NCBI GenBank assembly: GCA_964553795.1
Contig: CAZKMR010000014.1
Coordinates: 3,213-67,212 of the forward strand
Origin: JADLHS01 sp964553795
GTDB taxonomy: Bacteria > Verrucomicrobiota > Verrucomicrobiia > Limisphaerales > JADLHS01
Direction: 5' to 3'
Length of the DNA stretch: 64,000 nt
Shown here: positions 8,737-18,140 of the stretch, one piece after another
How the letters are laid out: each line of letters opens with the position of its first letter
Position numbering within the stretch: position 1 is the first letter of the stretch
Translations under genes and position numbers: made by a program
Notes under the pieces: generated by a model
The model's database searches: none
What the model was told of the DNA's origin: nothing
The model's input: the letters and a program-made list of their open reading frames with translations, nothing else

Positions 8737-9471
8737 TTAAAAGGCTTTGACGGCGAAGCGATACATGTCGCCGCGATAAACGGAGTTTTCCATTTCGGCA
8801 ATCAATTCCTTGCCACAGAAGGAAACGCCCTCGACGCGGAACGCGGGCACGTTGGCGCCGACTTCAAACACGCGTAACAATTCGCCGTCCATGACGACGG
8901 CGCTGAGCATCTGATTAATCTCCGTCAGGCGAATACCATAATCCTTCTCGAAAATGTCGTAGAGAGACTTTTCGAGGTTCTTGCGATGAATGTCCGGGAA
9001 CAACTGCAACGAAATGTACCGGGTTTCCTTCATCATCGGAATGCCGTCGGCGAAGCGGAGGCGCTCGATTTCGCAGAACGGCGCGCGCAACGTGTATTCC
9101 TTGCCGTTGACGATCTGGGAATGATCGCGATAGCGGAGGTGAAAACCCATCAGCCGTGTGGAAGGTTTCCGGCCCGCTTCGAGCATGTTTTTGGTGAAAC
9201 CAAAAATGCGGCTGACCGAGCGTTCCACGGTCGTTTGTTTGGAAACGAATGTGCCTTTGCCGCGGACGCGCTGCACCCAACCGGCTTTTTCCAGTTCGTG
9301 CAGCGCCTTGCGCGCAGTGGTGTTGCTGACCTGGTATTGCTCGATGATTTCGTTTTCCGAGGGAACGAGCGCGCCGGATTGCAAGTCGCCCCGCTGGATG
9401 CGCGCCGTAATTTCGCGGCTGATTTGAAAATACTTGGGGAACGATTGTTCCGTTGCAGGTTTTGGTGTCAC
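8737..9471 (-). CDS. GntR-family transcriptional regulator (HutC/UTRA type)
   Basis: 244 aa from GTG 9471. The frame is open further upstream, but those 73 codons show no family similarity and cross into the promoter region of the divergent gene. Residues ~10-75 form a winged helix-turn-helix of GntR type (ISREITARIQRGDLQSGALV, SENEIIEQYQVSNTTARKAL, GWVQRVRGKGTFV). The remainder matches a UTRA ligand-binding domain (IFGFTKNMLEAG, ENSVYRGDMYRF). Such regulators repress nearby genes and are released by a small metabolite, often a phosphorylated sugar or polyol. Its position between the GDPD gene and the G3P uptake genes suggests a G3P-related ligand. Confidence 0.85.
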   Translation of the reverse strand: MTPKPATEQSFPKYFQISREITARIQRGDLQSGALVPSENEIIEQYQVSNTTARKALHELEKAGWVQRVRGKGTFVSKQTTVERSVSRIFGFTKNMLEAGRKPSTRLMGFHLRYRDHSQIVNGKEYTLRAPFCEIERLRFADGIPMMKETRYISLQLFPDIHRKNLEKSLYDIFEKDYGIRLTEINQMLSAVVMDGELLRVFEVGANVPAFRVEGVSFCGKELIAEMENSVYRGDMYRFAVKAF

Positions 9472-9605
9472 GCGTGGCCCGTTTGGTTGTTGTGCGCGCC
9501 AGTTAAGGCTTGCGGCGAAGTATCTGTCAAGCGCGCGGCATGGGAAATCCCGGCGGCGATGAAAGCAGCATTGCAGTCGGACGCGAACTTGGAGAAGTTG
9601 AACGC

Positions 9606-10478
9606 ATGACAACGAAATGGCTGTTCGGGTTGGGAATTTTTGTATTGGCATTGGCCAACGTGGCAACTGGTGAAACACCTCCGGCGCCAAAGCCGCTCAC
9701 CGTGATGACGTACAATCTGCGTTACGCGAGCTTGAACCCTCCGAACGCCTGGTCGCAGCGTCGCCCGCTGGTGCGCGAAGTCATCCAGACCGAAGCGCCC
9801 GATGTGCTCGGCACGCAGGAAGGGCTGTATTGGCAACTCAAAGAACTGGCAGCGGACCTCCCGGATTATGAATGGATCGGGCTGGGACGCGAAGGTGGCA
9901 GCCGCGGCGAGTTCATGGCGGTGTTTTATCGCAAGAGTCGGCTGGAGCCGATGGCGTTCGATCATTTCTGGCTGTCGGATACGCCCGAGGTCATCGGTTC
10001 GACCACGTGGGGAAACAAGAACCGGCGCATGGCGACGTGGGTGCGGTTTCGCGATCGGGAAACGCGGCAGGAGTTTTTCGTCATCAACACGCATTTTGAT
10101 CATGAAATTCAGGCGGCGCGGGAGAAGAGTGCGGCATTGATGCGACAGCGGGTGGCGGCATTGAATACAACTTTGCCCGTGTTGTTGATTGGTGATTTCA
10201 ACGCGGCCGCCGGCACGAACCGCGCGTATCACCTGCTGACGGAAGACAAATTCTTTGCCGACGCCTGGCTGCTTGCCAGGGAACGGCACGGCGAGGGGAT
10301 GGGCACGTTCAACGGCTTCAAGGCCATGCCCGTGAACGGCGAGAAGATTGATTGGATTCTGGCGCGCGGCACAGTGACCGTGGACGAGGCGAAGATCGTC
10401 ACCTTTACGAAGGATGGGCAATTTCCGAGCGATCATTTTCCCGTGGTGGCGCGGGTGAGGTTTCCGGCCGCGCAGTGA
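9606..10478 (+). CDS. Exported endonuclease/exonuclease/phosphatase-family hydrolase
   Basis: 290 aa from ATG 9606, preceded by GGAGAAG 8 bases upstream. A signal peptide (WLFGLGIFVLALANVATG) precedes an EEP-fold metal-dependent phosphohydrolase with MTYNLRY (metal site), GTQEGLYWQL (catalytic Glu), INTHFDH (catalytic His), LIGDFNA (Asp/Asn) and a final SDHFPV (catalytic His). Substrates of the family include nucleic acids, sphingomyelin and phosphoinositides, and the sequence does not settle which. It diverges from the GntR gene. The phosphodiester/G3P context favours a lipid or polyol phosphate substrate, which is inference. Confidence 0.88.
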   Translation: MTTKWLFGLGIFVLALANVATGETPPAPKPLTVMTYNLRYASLNPPNAWSQRRPLVREVIQTEAPDVLGTQEGLYWQLKELAADLPDYEWIGLGREGGSRGEFMAVFYRKSRLEPMAFDHFWLSDTPEVIGSTTWGNKNRRMATWVRFRDRETRQEFFVINTHFDHEIQAAREKSAALMRQRVAALNTTLPVLLIGDFNAAAGTNRAYHLLTEDKFFADAWLLARERHGEGMGTFNGFKAMPVNGEKIDWILARGTVTVDEAKIVTFTKDGQFPSDHFPVVARVRFPAAQ

Positions 10479-10566
10479 TGGTTTGATTGCATGGGAATTC
10501 ATGCGTCACGAGCACGGAACAAGCGTCGCGAGCCAGTTGAGCCCTGAGCCGCAGCGGCCGTTCAAA

Positions 10567-12003
10567 TCACTCTTCCGGCTTCGCATTCCAGACCAACAGC
10601 GGCAGCAACAACGCGAACCCCGACGCGATGACCCAGAAATTTCCGACCGCAGTGAAGTCGTAAATTGCCTTGCCAGTCGGGCCAAGCGTTTTGTGAGCGT
10701 CGATCAAATACCCGCCGATGGCTTCCTGTAACGACGCGCCCGCGTAACTGAACAAACCGATAACGCCCATCGCCGCGCCGGTGGCTTTGCGCGAACAAAT
10801 GTCCACCGCCATCAAGCCGCCGAGATAGGTTACTAACGCATAAACCGTGTAGCCGAAAACCATCATGCTGAAGTAATCGCTCCAGGGATTGCCGGCCGGG
10901 ACGTAAACGAACGTCGCGGTGGACAGCACAAAGAAAATGCCGAACAGCATGCAGGGAATGCTGCGTTTGTGATGAAAGAAGCGATCCGAAATCCAACCGC
11001 ACGTGATGGCTCCGGCGATGCCGGCAAATTGCGAAATGGAAATAACCGCGCTTGCTTTCGTCAGGCTGTAGCCTTTGGCTTCGGTCAGGAAAACCACGCC
11101 CCAGGATTCGAACGCGTAACGCGTCACGTAACACGCCGCTGACGATAAACCCAGAATCCATACGGCGGGCCGGAGAATGACACCCAGTTGCGCTTTGAAC
11201 ACGGGTTTGTCTTTTGCTTTGTGTTCTTCGTGCGTTTGTTCGCCGGCATAAACCGCCACCGGCGGCAAGCCATAAACCTGCGGGCGATCATACATGAACA
11301 GATAGAGGAAGAATGCGGCACTGATGCCGAGCAAACCCGGAGCGATGAAGCCCATTTGCCAGCCAAAGGCGCTGACGATGTAAGCGGTGAAAATGTAGGT
11401 GAGGCCGGTCCCAATGTTGTGCGCGGAAAACCAGACGCCGTACAACGTGCCGCGTTCTTTATGGGAAAACCATTGGTTGAGCGAAACAATGCACGGGGCC
11501 GCGCCGAATGTTTGAAACCAGCCACACAATCCCCACAAAACGGCGAACAGATAAAAGCTCGAGCAAAATCCCATCGTGGTCAGAATCGCTGCCGATCCCA
11601 ACAAACCGAGCGCGAGAAAACGTTTGATGTTCAAACGATCGGCCAGAAAACCATTCACGCACTTGCCGATCATGTAGGTGAAAAAGAAAACTGAGCCGAT
11701 GGCGCCGAGTTGTTTTGCGTCGAAAACACCCGAATCGAGCAACGGCTTTTTCACCACGGAATAGCCCTGGCGGATGACATAATACATCGCGTAGCCAAGC
11801 GTGATGGACAGGAAAACCGAGATGCGATTCTTCCGATAGCGCCGCTTGATTTCAGCGGGGTCCGTCAGCGGCGTTGCGTCGGGGCCGGTGAGAAAAAACT
11901 GCGCAAGTTGATTTAATCGGGAGCGGCCTGGTGAACTGGACCAACGCGCAAGCGGAGCGGCCAGACCGGAGCTGAGTTTCTTTTCGGAGGGAAAATCGGA
12001 CAT
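10567..12003 (-). CDS. GlpT/UhpT-type organophosphate:phosphate antiporter
   Basis: About 478 aa, 12 predicted helices, MFS fold. The OPA-family signature YYVIRQGYSVVKKPLL follows the first helix, and the second MFS loop motif GFLADRLNIKRFL is clear. GlpT imports glycerol-3-phosphate in exchange for phosphate. I place the start at ATG 12003, 2 bp after the sulfatase stop; a TTG two codons earlier is possible but overlaps the sulfatase gene. It is the last gene of the HAD-glpD-sulfatase-transporter operon, which supports G3P over hexose phosphate as substrate. The symbol is withheld because substrate cannot be fixed from sequence alone. Confidence 0.85.
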   Translation of the reverse strand: MSDFPSEKKLSSGLAAPLARWSSSPGRSRLNQLAQFFLTGPDATPLTDPAEIKRRYRKNRISVFLSITLGYAMYYVIRQGYSVVKKPLLDSGVFDAKQLGAIGSVFFFTYMIGKCVNGFLADRLNIKRFLALGLLGSAAILTTMGFCSSFYLFAVLWGLCGWFQTFGAAPCIVSLNQWFSHKERGTLYGVWFSAHNIGTGLTYIFTAYIVSAFGWQMGFIAPGLLGISAAFFLYLFMYDRPQVYGLPPVAVYAGEQTHEEHKAKDKPVFKAQLGVILRPAVWILGLSSAACYVTRYAFESWGVVFLTEAKGYSLTKASAVISISQFAGIAGAITCGWISDRFFHHKRSIPCMLFGIFFVLSTATFVYVPAGNPWSDYFSMMVFGYTVYALVTYLGGLMAVDICSRKATGAAMGVIGLFSYAGASLQEAIGGYLIDAHKTLGPTGKAIYDFTAVGNFWVIASGFALLLPLLVWNAKPEE

Positions 12004-12005
12004 GA

Positions 12006-13391
12006 TCAAAATTGGGGTTCACCCGGGATGACTGCGGTGCGATGCCGATCGGCTTCGCGGTGCAGATCGGTGACGATGGTCGGGTGATTCGTGGCGACGT
12101 TGTAGTTTTCCGACGGGTCAGACGGTAAATGAAACAACAACGGCGGATCGTGTTTCACCGGCGGTTCAGGACTGTAACCATCGTGCGTGGTGAACTCGGC
12201 TTTGAAGTCGCCTTTGCGTATGGCGTAGAGTTGATCACCGTAATAGTAATGCACCACGTCGCGGGAACTTGACCCTGTGCCGAGCAAGAGCGCCGTTTGA
12301 TCTGTGCCGTCCAGCGGTCGGTCTTTGGCAAGTGTTGCACCAGCGAGTTGCGCGCAGGTGGGAAGCAGATCGAGTGCGGAAGCGATTTCGCTTGTGACGC
12401 GACCGGGCTTGATTTTGCCGGGCCACCAGGCGATGGCAGGCACGCGATGACCGCCTTCCCACGTGCCGGCTTTGCCATCACGCAACAGGCCAGCCGAGCC
12501 GCCGTTCCATTTCATATTGAGCCACGGACCGTTGTCGCTCGTGAAAATGACCAGCGTTTTCTCCGCGAGGTTCAACCGTCGCAACGCCGCGAGAATTTCG
12601 CCGGTGCTCCAATCCAGTTCTTCCACCGTGTCGCCGTAACGTCCGCGCGCGCTTTCGCCGTGAAACTCTTTCGACGCAAACAGCGGCACATGCGGAAACG
12701 TGTGCGGCAGATAAATGAAGAACGGCTTGGCCTGGTTCTCCTTGATAAAGCGAATCGCTTCCTCGGTGTAACGCCGCGTCAAAGTGGTTTGCTCCACGGG
12801 ACGTTCGAAGATTTCCAGATTGCGCATCAGCGGGACATCGAAGTTTTTTGAACTCGGCGTCGAACTGAGCGATTCCGCGCGCCGCACCCGCGGGCCAACT
12901 GGATTCATGTCGTTGGAGTAAGGCAGACCGAAGAAATAATCGAAGCCGTGATTGTTTGGCAGAAATTCTGGTTTATCGCCGAGATGCCATTTGCCAATAC
13001 ACGCGGTGGCGTAACCGGCGGACTTCAGGACTTCGGCGATGGTGATTTCGCTGGTCGGCAAACCGTTCGTGGCATTCGGATAAAGCACGTGACGCTTCGG
13101 GCCGCCCGCCATGCCGCTGCGAATGGGATGCCGCCCAGTGAGCAACGCTGCGCGACTCGGCGTGCAGAGATTTGCGCCCGCGTAAAAATCCGTGAAGCGC
13201 AATCCCTCCGCCGCCATGCGATCCAGATGCGGCGTGCGAATCGTTGGATGACCGTAGCAGCCTAAATCGCCGTAGCCCAGATCATCGGCCATGATGATGA
13301 TGATGTTCGGACGCTCCGCCGCCGTCGCCGGAGCAAGAAAGCTCAGCCAGCCGCAAAGCAGCGCGGCGATCAGACAGCAGTTTCGTTTCAT
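12006..13391 (-). CDS. Exported type I sulfatase (Cys-type)
   Basis: 461 aa from ATG 13391, whose ATGA overlaps the GlpD stop. A signal peptide (LIAALLCGWLSFLAPATA) is followed by the alkaline-phosphatase-superfamily core PNIIIIMADDLGYGDLGCYG (metal-binding DD) and the formylglycine motif C76-T-P-S-R-A-A-L-L-T-G-R. Cys76 would be converted to formylglycine. Downstream metal motif FTSDNGPW and IGKWHLG are intact. It desulfates a sulfated glycan or lipid outside the cytoplasm. Placement inside a G3P operon is unusual and could point to a sulfated glycerol-based substrate; that is speculation. Confidence 0.92.
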   Translation of the reverse strand: MKRNCCLIAALLCGWLSFLAPATAAERPNIIIIMADDLGYGDLGCYGHPTIRTPHLDRMAAEGLRFTDFYAGANLCTPSRAALLTGRHPIRSGMAGGPKRHVLYPNATNGLPTSEITIAEVLKSAGYATACIGKWHLGDKPEFLPNNHGFDYFFGLPYSNDMNPVGPRVRRAESLSSTPSSKNFDVPLMRNLEIFERPVEQTTLTRRYTEEAIRFIKENQAKPFFIYLPHTFPHVPLFASKEFHGESARGRYGDTVEELDWSTGEILAALRRLNLAEKTLVIFTSDNGPWLNMKWNGGSAGLLRDGKAGTWEGGHRVPAIAWWPGKIKPGRVTSEIASALDLLPTCAQLAGATLAKDRPLDGTDQTALLLGTGSSSRDVVHYYYGDQLYAIRKGDFKAEFTTHDGYSPEPPVKHDPPLLFHLPSDPSENYNVATNHPTIVTDLHREADRHRTAVIPGEPQF

Positions 13392-14914
13392 CGTTTTGAT
13401 TCGCAATACGCGGTTGAGCTTCGACCTTGGTTTGCGTTCGCAGTCGGAAGCGACGTCAGTTCGCGATAGCGCACGAGTTCCTCCGCCTGTTGCTCATCCG
13501 TCCAATCCAACAATTCAGCCATCCAATCAGCGACCTGTTCGGCTTTCTGGGCGGCGTCGCGATGGTAGTAGTGCCAACTGGTGCGGCGCAACATCACGTC
13601 GTCGAGATGCACCGCCCATTCATGGGTGCAGTAATGTTTCACCGCGTGGCGACTGAACGGCGGCGGCAACACGCCGCTGAAGCCGTTGACTTCTTCGCGC
13701 GGCAACAAGGGTTCGCGCGCCGTGCGGCAGGGAAGGGTGGCGCGCGTCGCGAGGTTCAAGTCACCGACAATGCGATCCACCGTTTGCTCGGCCATCAAAC
13801 GATACGTGGTGAGTTTACCGCCAGCGACGTCCCACCAATCGGGTTTCGGCGAGCGGATTTCGTGCGAGCGCGAAATGTCCGAAGGTTTCCCATTCGGATC
13901 GGCGACGAGCGGTCGCAAGCCTGCCCAACAACTGATGACATCGACGGATTGCAGTTCTGCGCCGGGGAAGAATTGATTGGTGATGCTCAACACATATTCG
14001 ATGTCTGAAGCATCGGCGGAGACATGATTCAAGTCGCCGGCATAATCGGTGTCGGTCGTGCCGAGAATGGTTCGTTCGCCCCAGGGAATCGCGAAGAGAA
14101 TGCGTTTGCCTTCTGTCATTACCACTGTGTCAGGCACGGGCACACGTGCGCGGTCCACGACGACATGGATGCCTTTCGTGACGCGCAACTTCACCGAACT
14201 ATGCGATAAACCATCGGCCCACGGTCCGGTGGCGTTCACCACGGCTCGCGCGCGAACGGTAGCCGTTTCGTTCGTGAGCTGATCCTCGAGCTCGCATTCC
14301 CAGAATTCATTTCGCGTTGCGGATTGGAATCGCGCGTAGTTGAGCAATGTAGCGCCGTGTTGCTCCGCCGAGCGCAAGGTATCCAGCACGAGACGAGCGT
14401 CATTCGTGAAACCGTCGAAGTAGCGCACGGCGCCATTGAGATTGCGCTGCGCGAGTCCCGGCACTTGCGTCTGCACATCAGCGCGACTCAGCCAGGTGGA
14501 TTTGCCGAGATTGCGCCCGCCGCACAGCAGGTCATAGATCTTCACGCCGATCTTCAATTGCCACAGCACCCAATGTTTGTTGCCGCGATACGTCGGAAAA
14601 ATAAAGGGCAGGGGCGCGGCGAGATGCGGCGCGATTTGGTGAACGATGCCTTTTTCCAAGCTCGCTTCGCGCACGAGCCCGACGCGACCTTGCGCGAGAT
14701 AACGCAACCCGCCGTGCAATAACCGACTCGAGCGGCTGCTCGTGCCGAACGCGAAATCGCGTTGCTCAACCAGTCCGGTTTTCAAACCGCGCATTGCCGC
14801 ATCGCGCGCAATGCCCGCGCCCACAATGCCGCCGCCGATGATGAGTACATCGAGAGGTGAATCGGTTAACGCTCTAAGCTTTCCCGCGCGGTTGCTGTCA
14901 GAAGACGGATGCAT
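13388..14914 (-). CDS. glpD: Glycerol-3-phosphate dehydrogenase (FAD, aerobic type)
   Basis: 508 aa. Oxidises sn-glycerol-3-phosphate to dihydroxyacetone phosphate and passes electrons to quinone at the membrane. Evidence: N-terminal FAD-binding VLIIGGGIVGAGIARDAAMRG; SSRLLHGGLRYL, the typical GlpD loop; AIPWGERTILGTTDTDY; and GGKLTTYRLMAEQTVD in the cap region, followed by the C-terminal helical domain. The length matches bacterial GlpD (about 500-530 aa). It starts 6 bp after the HAD-phosphatase stop and overlaps the sulfatase start, so the four genes 15802-10567 are one transcription unit. Together with GDPD and the GlpT-like transporter it completes a route from glycerophosphodiesters to central metabolism. 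Confidence 0.93.
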   Translation of the reverse strand: MHPSSDSNRAGKLRALTDSPLDVLIIGGGIVGAGIARDAAMRGLKTGLVEQRDFAFGTSSRSSRLLHGGLRYLAQGRVGLVREASLEKGIVHQIAPHLAAPLPFIFPTYRGNKHWVLWQLKIGVKIYDLLCGGRNLGKSTWLSRADVQTQVPGLAQRNLNGAVRYFDGFTNDARLVLDTLRSAEQHGATLLNYARFQSATRNEFWECELEDQLTNETATVRARAVVNATGPWADGLSHSSVKLRVTKGIHVVVDRARVPVPDTVVMTEGKRILFAIPWGERTILGTTDTDYAGDLNHVSADASDIEYVLSITNQFFPGAELQSVDVISCWAGLRPLVADPNGKPSDISRSHEIRSPKPDWWDVAGGKLTTYRLMAEQTVDRIVGDLNLATRATLPCRTAREPLLPREEVNGFSGVLPPPFSRHAVKHYCTHEWAVHLDDVMLRRTSWHYYHRDAAQKAEQVADWMAELLDWTDEQQAEELVRYRELTSLPTANANQGRSSTAYCESKR

Positions 14915-14920
14915 GGAGAA

Positions 14921-15802
14921 TTATTTCGCGCGCGGCGGCTGATGCGTGGCGCGCAATTGATCGCCGAATTCCGCGAGCGTGGGAACGATGAGATCGGGCG
15001 GCGGGAGATGTTGATTGGCTTGTTCGCCGTTGGTTTCGCCAGTCAAGACGAGCACGCCAAAAGCACCGGCGCGATGCGCCATCGCCACATCGGTGTAAAG
15101 GCGGTCGCCCACCATCGCTAGTTCGTCGGCGCGCAAACTGTGTTTGTGCAAAATGCCGCGCAACATTGCGGGGTCGGGCTTGCCGAGCACGGCCGTGGGT
15201 TTGCGGCCCGTGGCACTTTCCAACGCGGCGCAAATTGCGCCGCAATCCACGAGCACGGTCGGTTGATCCGTCGGACACACGCGATCGGGATTGGTGGCGA
15301 AATATGGTTTGCCTTGTTGAATCCACCACGCCGCGCGACAGAGGCGCGAGTAGGTGAGCGATAAATCGAATCCCACGACGACCGCATCGGGCTCGGAGTC
15401 CGGGCTGTCGGGCAACAATTCAAATCCGGCGGCAGTGAACGCTGCGCTCATGCTGTCCGTGCCGAGCACGAAGAGGCGTCGCAGTTTCGGAAACCGTTCG
15501 TGCAGGAATTCAATCGTGGCCTGCGTGGAGGTGTAGAGTTGCTCGGCGGTCGCAGCCACGCCCATGTTTTCCAAATGCGCGAGGTAATCGGTGATGTTCT
15601 TTGACGGATTATTCGTGAGGAACGTGTAGCCGATATTTAATTCCTGGAGCAGCGCCAGAAACGGCGTCGTGCTGTCGAACAACGTACCGCCGCTGTAAAT
15701 CGTGCCGTCCATGTCGAGGGCGACGTGGCGGATGCACCGGAGTTGCGCGAGTGAAGCGGAAGACTTGCTTTGCGCCACCAGCGTGGAATCAGAGTTTGTC
15801 AT
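14921..15802 (-). CDS. HAD-IIA (NagD-like) sugar/polyol phosphatase
   Basis: 293 aa from ATG 15802. HAD motif I is ALDMDGTIYSG, motif II is TFLTNNPSKN (NagD/AraL style), and the late motif is VLGKPDPAM...MVGDRLYTDVAMAHRAG. The C2B cap between motifs II and III places it in subclass IIA with NagD, AraL and glycerol-3-phosphate / phosphoglycolate phosphatases. First gene of the operon with glpD, so it may dephosphorylate G3P or DHAP under overload; the true substrate is unknown. The longer frame starting at TTG 15844 would run into the upstream hairpin and is less likely. Confidence 0.87.
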   Translation of the reverse strand: MTNSDSTLVAQSKSSASLAQLRCIRHVALDMDGTIYSGGTLFDSTTPFLALLQELNIGYTFLTNNPSKNITDYLAHLENMGVAATAEQLYTSTQATIEFLHERFPKLRRLFVLGTDSMSAAFTAAGFELLPDSPDSEPDAVVVGFDLSLTYSRLCRAAWWIQQGKPYFATNPDRVCPTDQPTVLVDCGAICAALESATGRKPTAVLGKPDPAMLRGILHKHSLRADELAMVGDRLYTDVAMAHRAGAFGVLVLTGETNGEQANQHLPPPDLIVPTLAEFGDQLRATHQPPRAK

Positions 15803-15835
15803 CAAATCTTTTTCCGAAAGTTTCGGACTAGCCAA

Positions 15836-15866
15836 GCGCGGCAACAGCGAATCACTGTTGCCGCGC
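15836..15866 (-). terminator. Strong hairpin after the exported-protein gene
   Basis: GCGCGGCAACAG (15836-15847) and CTGTTGCCGCGC (15855-15866) form a perfect 12-bp stem with a 7-nt loop. It follows the stop at 15888 on the minus strand. The trailing sequence has only two T residues, so it may be a weak intrinsic terminator or an mRNA-stabilising end separating this gene from the downstream glp operon. Confidence 0.65.
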
Positions 15867-15887
15867 CGGATTCATATTTCTTTGTAA

Positions 15888-18086
15888 TTATTGTTCCAGA
15901 CGGAAGAACTGCGTTCCCGTTGCCGGGAGTGTGACAACATTCTGGTTGCCTTCAACCGTCAAAGTGCCGCCTGCGTCGCCCCAAACGGCAGGCGCCAAAC
16001 TCGTGGTGCTCTTGAGCGTGAAACCCGTAGCGCTCGTGGGCCAGGAAACGCGGACATTGCCGCCGACGAGTTCGATGGCGAGGCTTGGCGCGACCGGCGC
16101 CACGATGACGGTGCCCCGGAGCGAAGGTCCGGCAACCCGGCCCAATGCTACAGTGTTGCTATCGGCCGTGCTGGCATTGCCCCAGGCGTAGAGTCGGAAA
16201 GTGACCGTTGCCGGGCCGACGAGGTTTTGCAAAGCAGGAATGGCGGCCAAGTCAATCAGCGGAATGGGATCGCCAACTGAAGTAGTGGCGTTGGGTCGGC
16301 CGGGAACATCTTGAATCATCCAAGCATAAGGCGCCACGCTCGCGGGGGAAGTTCCACTGGTGCGACCCAAGTAGGTGAACGAGCTTTGCGACCACTCCAA
16401 GGCAGACCAGATTGGACCTTGCGGTTCAACGGTGGTTCCCGGCGTCGCGAAACCGTCGAGACTGTATTGCAGTTGATAATTCATCGGCGCGGCTACGGCT
16501 GACCGGCGCAACGTTGCGGTGAACGTGGCCAAGGATAGCGTCGCGCCGGGAGTTACGGTTACGGAGAATTCAAAATAATCGCCGCGGGCGATCGCATTGG
16601 CCAGCGACGGGGTGGAGGGATTGTTCGTGGAATTCGGACTGTTCCAGCCGCTGGCCGAGAACCCGCGGGTCAGGTTGAATGGGACCAGGCCTGGACCGCG
16701 TGTGAGGTCGGCGGCGGTCAAACCGGAAGCGACGGTCGTCGCCGGAGCGGAAGCCACGGGCGAGTTGGGAATCGCATTGAGGTCGTAATACACCACTTCA
16801 TTCGGCAGCAGTTGGACGCTGAAGTTCGTCGTCGCGACCCAAACGCCGCTTGTGACTGAGAGCGAAATTACCGTGTCGCCGATGGCGTTCATGACCGGCG
16901 TAATTTCGATGGCGTAGTTCGTGCCGGTATCGCTGATGACGATGCCACTGTTATTGACGACACTTGGATCGGATGAAGTAGCGCCAAAGGTCCAGCTCGC
17001 GGGATTGCCCGGAAGATTGAACACTTGAAAGAAATTGGTGACCGGCACATCCCAGCTCGTCTGTTGTCCCGGGATTTGTGAAAGCGTGGGAATTGTTACG
17101 GTCAATTCAAAGCTGGCTTCCGTCATTTTGCCACCCGCATCCACGGCGCGAATCGTGATGATGGCCGTCCCGACCTGGCCGGGCTCGGGCGCGGCAACAA
17201 TGGTGCGGTTTTCGTCCGAGCCGCCAATCAACAGGGAATTGACCAGGGTCGGATTGGAGGAACTCGCGGACAGCACAAGACTGCCAGCGGCGGTTTCGGC
17301 GTCCGAGACGGTGAATGCCAACGGCGCCGTCGGTTCGCCCATCAATGTCAATTGGTCGGCAATGGCGGAAACCTGTGGCCACTGATTGCCTGGATTCAAA
17401 TCCGTGCCCGTAAACGTGACCATGTCGAGCCAGAGGGTGCCGTTCACGCTGTAACTGGAGGTGGAACGATTGGCGACGTAGGCGTTGGTGCCCGAACCAG
17501 TGGCGGTGGATTCAAATTCCGACACCAACCGAACGGCGAAGTCGGGGTTGTCATTGACGCCCGGGATGGCGCTGAAATCTGCGCTCAAGCCAATTTGCCA
17601 GGGAGGCGTGCTGGTCATGTCGCCGGAATCAACCGCGGTCACCACCGTGCTGTGGTCGAGCCAGTCGGTGCCGTTGATGGTGTATTGCACGCGCCAATAC
17701 TTGCTGGCGGTGGCACTGTTCTCCTGATCCCACATCATGAAGATGCTGCCGTAACCAGAGGTGTTGACGCGGAAAATGGCACCAGCGGTTTTGTTGGCTT
17801 CGTCGGCGTTGGGAAATCCGCCCGAACCACTGACGGAGCCCAGTCGCCATTGAGAGTTGTCTAATGTGTCTGGATCGCTTGAAGTGCCGCCCGCCACACT
17901 CCCAAATTGGGTGGCAACACCTGCGATAGTTTGTGCGGGATTTCCGCTACCGACGTTCGGTCTCGCACTGCCCGTCGCGGCAGTAAAATCGAGCGTCGAA
18001 CTGTTAAAGTTCCATTGTTTGATGGTTTGCGCGTGGGCGGTGAGGCCTAGCAGGCTGGTAACCAGTATTGCGGCGGTCAGTTTCAT
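15888..18086 (-). CDS. Large exported beta-sandwich/Ig-like protein
   Basis: 732 aa. Signal peptide MKLTAAILVTSLLGLTAHAQ. Residues ~22-225 form a module starting QWNFNSSTLDFTAATGSARP that is clearly homologous to residues 22-205 of the exported EEP protein at 20381. The middle contains Ig/cadherin-like repeats (SDAETAAGSLVLSASSSNPTL). The last ~60 residues (SLAIELVGGNVRVSWPTSAT ... TQFFRLEQ) match the tail type found in the proteins ending at 22102 and 63878. No catalytic motif was seen. It is probably a cell-surface or secreted binding/structural protein. The gene is followed by a hairpin and preceded by the pseudopilin gene 54 bp upstream. Confidence 0.8.
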   Translation of the reverse strand: MKLTAAILVTSLLGLTAHAQTIKQWNFNSSTLDFTAATGSARPNVGSGNPAQTIAGVATQFGSVAGGTSSDPDTLDNSQWRLGSVSGSGGFPNADEANKTAGAIFRVNTSGYGSIFMMWDQENSATASKYWRVQYTINGTDWLDHSTVVTAVDSGDMTSTPPWQIGLSADFSAIPGVNDNPDFAVRLVSEFESTATGSGTNAYVANRSTSSYSVNGTLWLDMVTFTGTDLNPGNQWPQVSAIADQLTLMGEPTAPLAFTVSDAETAAGSLVLSASSSNPTLVNSLLIGGSDENRTIVAAPEPGQVGTAIITIRAVDAGGKMTEASFELTVTIPTLSQIPGQQTSWDVPVTNFFQVFNLPGNPASWTFGATSSDPSVVNNSGIVISDTGTNYAIEITPVMNAIGDTVISLSVTSGVWVATTNFSVQLLPNEVVYYDLNAIPNSPVASAPATTVASGLTAADLTRGPGLVPFNLTRGFSASGWNSPNSTNNPSTPSLANAIARGDYFEFSVTVTPGATLSLATFTATLRRSAVAAPMNYQLQYSLDGFATPGTTVEPQGPIWSALEWSQSSFTYLGRTSGTSPASVAPYAWMIQDVPGRPNATTSVGDPIPLIDLAAIPALQNLVGPATVTFRLYAWGNASTADSNTVALGRVAGPSLRGTVIVAPVAPSLAIELVGGNVRVSWPTSATGFTLKSTTSLAPAVWGDAGGTLTVEGNQNVVTLPATGTQFFRLEQ

Positions 18087-18140
18087 GTTCGTTTTACTCT
18101 TGGGTTGTGATTTTGTGAAAATTCGGAGCAGTGCGGAGAA

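Noticed and set aside
8737..9690. GntR regulator extended by 73 codons to 9690.
   Set aside because: The extension overlaps the start of the divergent EEP gene and has no GntR-like sequence; GTG 9471 is immediately before the winged helix.
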